From: Xanthomonas translucens pv. translucens DSM 18974
GTDB lineage: Bacteria > Pseudomonadota > Gammaproteobacteria > Xanthomonadales > Xanthomonadaceae
NCBI RefSeq assembly: GCF_000331775.1
Contig: NZ_CAPJ01000084.1
Location: 1 to 5,191, forward strand
Reading direction: 5' to 3'
DNA length: 5,191 bases
Shown: positions 5,052 through 5,191 of the stretch, piece by piece
Layout: each line of letters starts with the position of its first letter
Numbering within the stretch: position 1 is the stretch's first letter
Made by a program: the position numbers and the translations under genes
Notes under the pieces: generated by a model
Told to the model about the DNA's origin: nothing
What the model saw: only the letters and a program-made list of their open reading frames with translations
Databases searched by the model: none

Positions 5052-5191
5052 CCAAGGATTGTCGCGCGCTGCGCGCGTGCATCGCCATGGCCGCCTGCCG
5101 CGGCGGACAGGGCGCGGCAATGCGCGCGCTTCTTCTCCAATTCCCTGCCCGTTGCCGCACGCGATGTCGCATTTCCTGCCAGCCCCCGTTG
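5052..5191. other. Right-edge segment without a confident gene
   Basis: The segment contains a near-palindrome, CGCGCGC-T-GCGCGCG (5063-5077), and no clear terminator. Two + strand starts stay open to the edge. ATG 5120 has AGGG at 5109-5112 with a 7-base spacer; its frame also contains ATG 5087 and reads MRALLLQFPARCRTRC. ATG 5164 reads MSHFLPAPV and has no ribosome-binding site. Either could begin the next gene, but the visible parts are too short and featureless to choose. Minus-strand frames here look like by-products of GC-rich DNA. Confidence 0.4.

Overview
The window comes from a high-GC gammaproteobacterium. The FliP/FliQ/FliR proteins, a propeller-type diguanylate cyclase beside the flagellar genes, and the G/C-rich heptamer repeats between genes fit the Xanthomonadaceae (Xanthomonas or a close relative). 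This placement rests on recognising protein types; no search was run.

Layout, all genes on the + strand. Positions 1-705 hold the 3' part of fliP; the reading frame is open at the left edge, so its start and signal peptide lie outside. fliQ (710-982) follows after 4 bases. A 151-bp gap (983-1133) then separates fliQ from fliR. The gap is built almost entirely of 7-bp repeats: GGGACCG units in its left part and the complementary CGGTCCC units in its right part, which ends against the fliR ATG. fliR (1134-1925) has no visible Shine-Dalgarno sequence. FliP, FliQ and FliR together form the export gate of the flagellar type III secretion apparatus in the inner membrane.

After fliR comes a long gene ending at 5013. 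It encodes a membrane-anchored c-di-GMP synthase: signal peptide, about 14 propeller repeats (probably two seven-bladed propellers) in the periplasm, a Y_Y_Y domain, one membrane helix, a short coiled coil, and a cytoplasmic GGDEF domain with intact catalytic (GGEEL) and inhibitory (RGSD) motifs. The fliR-to-cyclase gap contains a strong candidate promoter for the flagellar sigma factor FliA (sigma-28), TCAA-N15-GCCGATAG at 1965-1991. It is followed by a perfect 8-bp hairpin and a GGGGA ribosome-binding site. No ATG, GTG or TTG lies at the expected distance from that site; an ATC at 2056 does. The frame has an ATG at 1888, but that lies inside fliR and upstream of the predicted transcription start. 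The cyclase therefore probably has a non-canonical start codon or a mutated ATG.

The last 178 bp hold no confident gene. They contain a hairpin overlapping the cyclase stop codon and a second FliA-like promoter (TCAA-N16-GCCGATAC) pointing out of the right edge.

How the parts may work together (inference): early genes build the export gate, and FliA, freed later in flagellar assembly, switches on a periplasmic-sensing c-di-GMP synthase encoded just downstream. This would link completion of the flagellum to a second messenger that commonly opposes motility.
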